A stretch of 64,000 bases of DNA from NCBI GenBank assembly GCA_963576725.1, contig OY755242.1, positions 24,169,869 through 24,233,868 of the forward strand, in the 5' to 3' direction. The position numbers and the translations under genes were made by a program. This document shows, one piece after another, positions 63,633 to 64,000 of the stretch. The notes below the pieces were generated by a model, which was given only the letters and a program-made list of their open reading frames with translations, made no database searches and was not told the DNA's origin. The stretch's first letter is position 1; each line of letters begins with the position of its first letter. The stretch comes from Azorinus chamasolen (Eukaryota; Mollusca; Bivalvia; Cardiida; Solecurtidae).

Positions 63633-64000
63633 ACAAAATATGGTAGCAATGGATGGGTGTCTACCTCCGGTGTCTCAGTTGTAAGACTCATTCTCTAGTT
63701 AACATTTCAAAAGAGATTGACATAAACAATTATCATAATCAACTTTAACTCAGGTACAAATAGAGTGTCTTGGTTTATGCTAACGTTTTACAATTCGTTT
63801 AGTATTAGAATACGAGGTTATATGACACACTTTTCTAATCTTATAAATATCTTAACGTGCAGTGCGTTTGTATTCAGCAGCAATTAATTTATAATTTGCA
63901 TAGTACTTTCTGTTCAGTGGCCGATAGCATTAGAACATCGTTAAAACTTCAATGTCACCATTCTATACAGTGTGTAAACCAACATTTTCAGCGGGTATAG

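Noticed and set aside
63975..64000. Possible third C1q exon at the window end (acceptor-like ACATTTTCAG)
   Set aside because: In the required phase 0 it would read two residues and a stop, which does not fit the C1q C-terminus.

Overview
This window looks like nuclear DNA from a bivalve-type mollusc. That is an inference from content: large introns, dense short palindromic transposons, truncated LINEs, tRNA-headed SINEs, a secreted C1q-domain gene and a CD225/dispanin gene. Only two cellular genes can be supported. A third, isolated exon is possible. Almost everything else is mobile or tandemly repeated DNA.

Genes. (1) A minus-strand CD225/dispanin (IFITM-like) gene has three visible exons, 35418-35201, 31428-31267 and 27418-27281, with clean GT-AG introns. 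It encodes a PPPY and Tyr-Pro-Ala-Gln rich N-terminal part and then the CD225 membrane domain. Its first exon was not found. The intron between the first two visible exons carries a roughly 2.1 kb minisatellite. (2) A plus-strand C1q-domain gene starts at 60734 (signal peptide and helical stalk), continues at 62905-63230 (most of the C1q domain) and must finish to the right of the window. (3) Positions 12777-12953 form an exon-like block of exactly 59 codons that I could not identify.

Retrotransposons. A 5'-truncated RTE-like LINE (3835-5940) has an unusual PHD-like zinc finger inside the reverse-transcriptase protein. A second LINE (22935-24842) ends in a TTCTG-repeat tail. Two decayed LINE fragments follow: ORF1 and endonuclease at 39790-40880, reverse transcriptase at 44750-45870. 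tRNA-derived SINEs lie at 22.4 kb and 29.3-29.7 kb.

DNA transposons. More than 60 short palindromic elements fall into a few types. Type A has CAGT...ACTG ends at TA sites and a core with GGTGGCTGCTTAATGC. Types B, C, D and E have TTAACCC...GGGTTAA ends (piggyBac-like) and differ in the central hairpin. Type F carries inverted ATTGGTCAGA motifs. Type G and the element at 50 kb have 8-bp target duplications (hAT-like). Type K has CAGTGCTCCCTC ends. A decayed Tc1-like transposase lies in the C1q intron. The elements are nested: TTAA elements sit inside type A palindromes three times, inside a LINE relic, and inside tandem arrays.

Tandem arrays. Several unrelated arrays have units of about 150-190 bp (10.6, 15.8, 16.5, 20.9, 46.7 and 52.5 kb). 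Others have short units: about 20 bp at 33-35 kb, about 31 bp at 46.1 kb derived from a transposon end, and about 53 bp at 53.5 kb.

The most interesting signal is the palindrome system. Hairpin arms of types B, D and E align with each other, with differences usually made on both arms. The same hairpin centre (CTCCT..AGGAG) recurs in otherwise unrelated types, and a type A core occurs inside elements with either kind of terminus. This suggests that symmetry is actively maintained and that cores are exchanged between families. Element ends that are not marked by a target duplication are approximate, and all family names are calls by eye.
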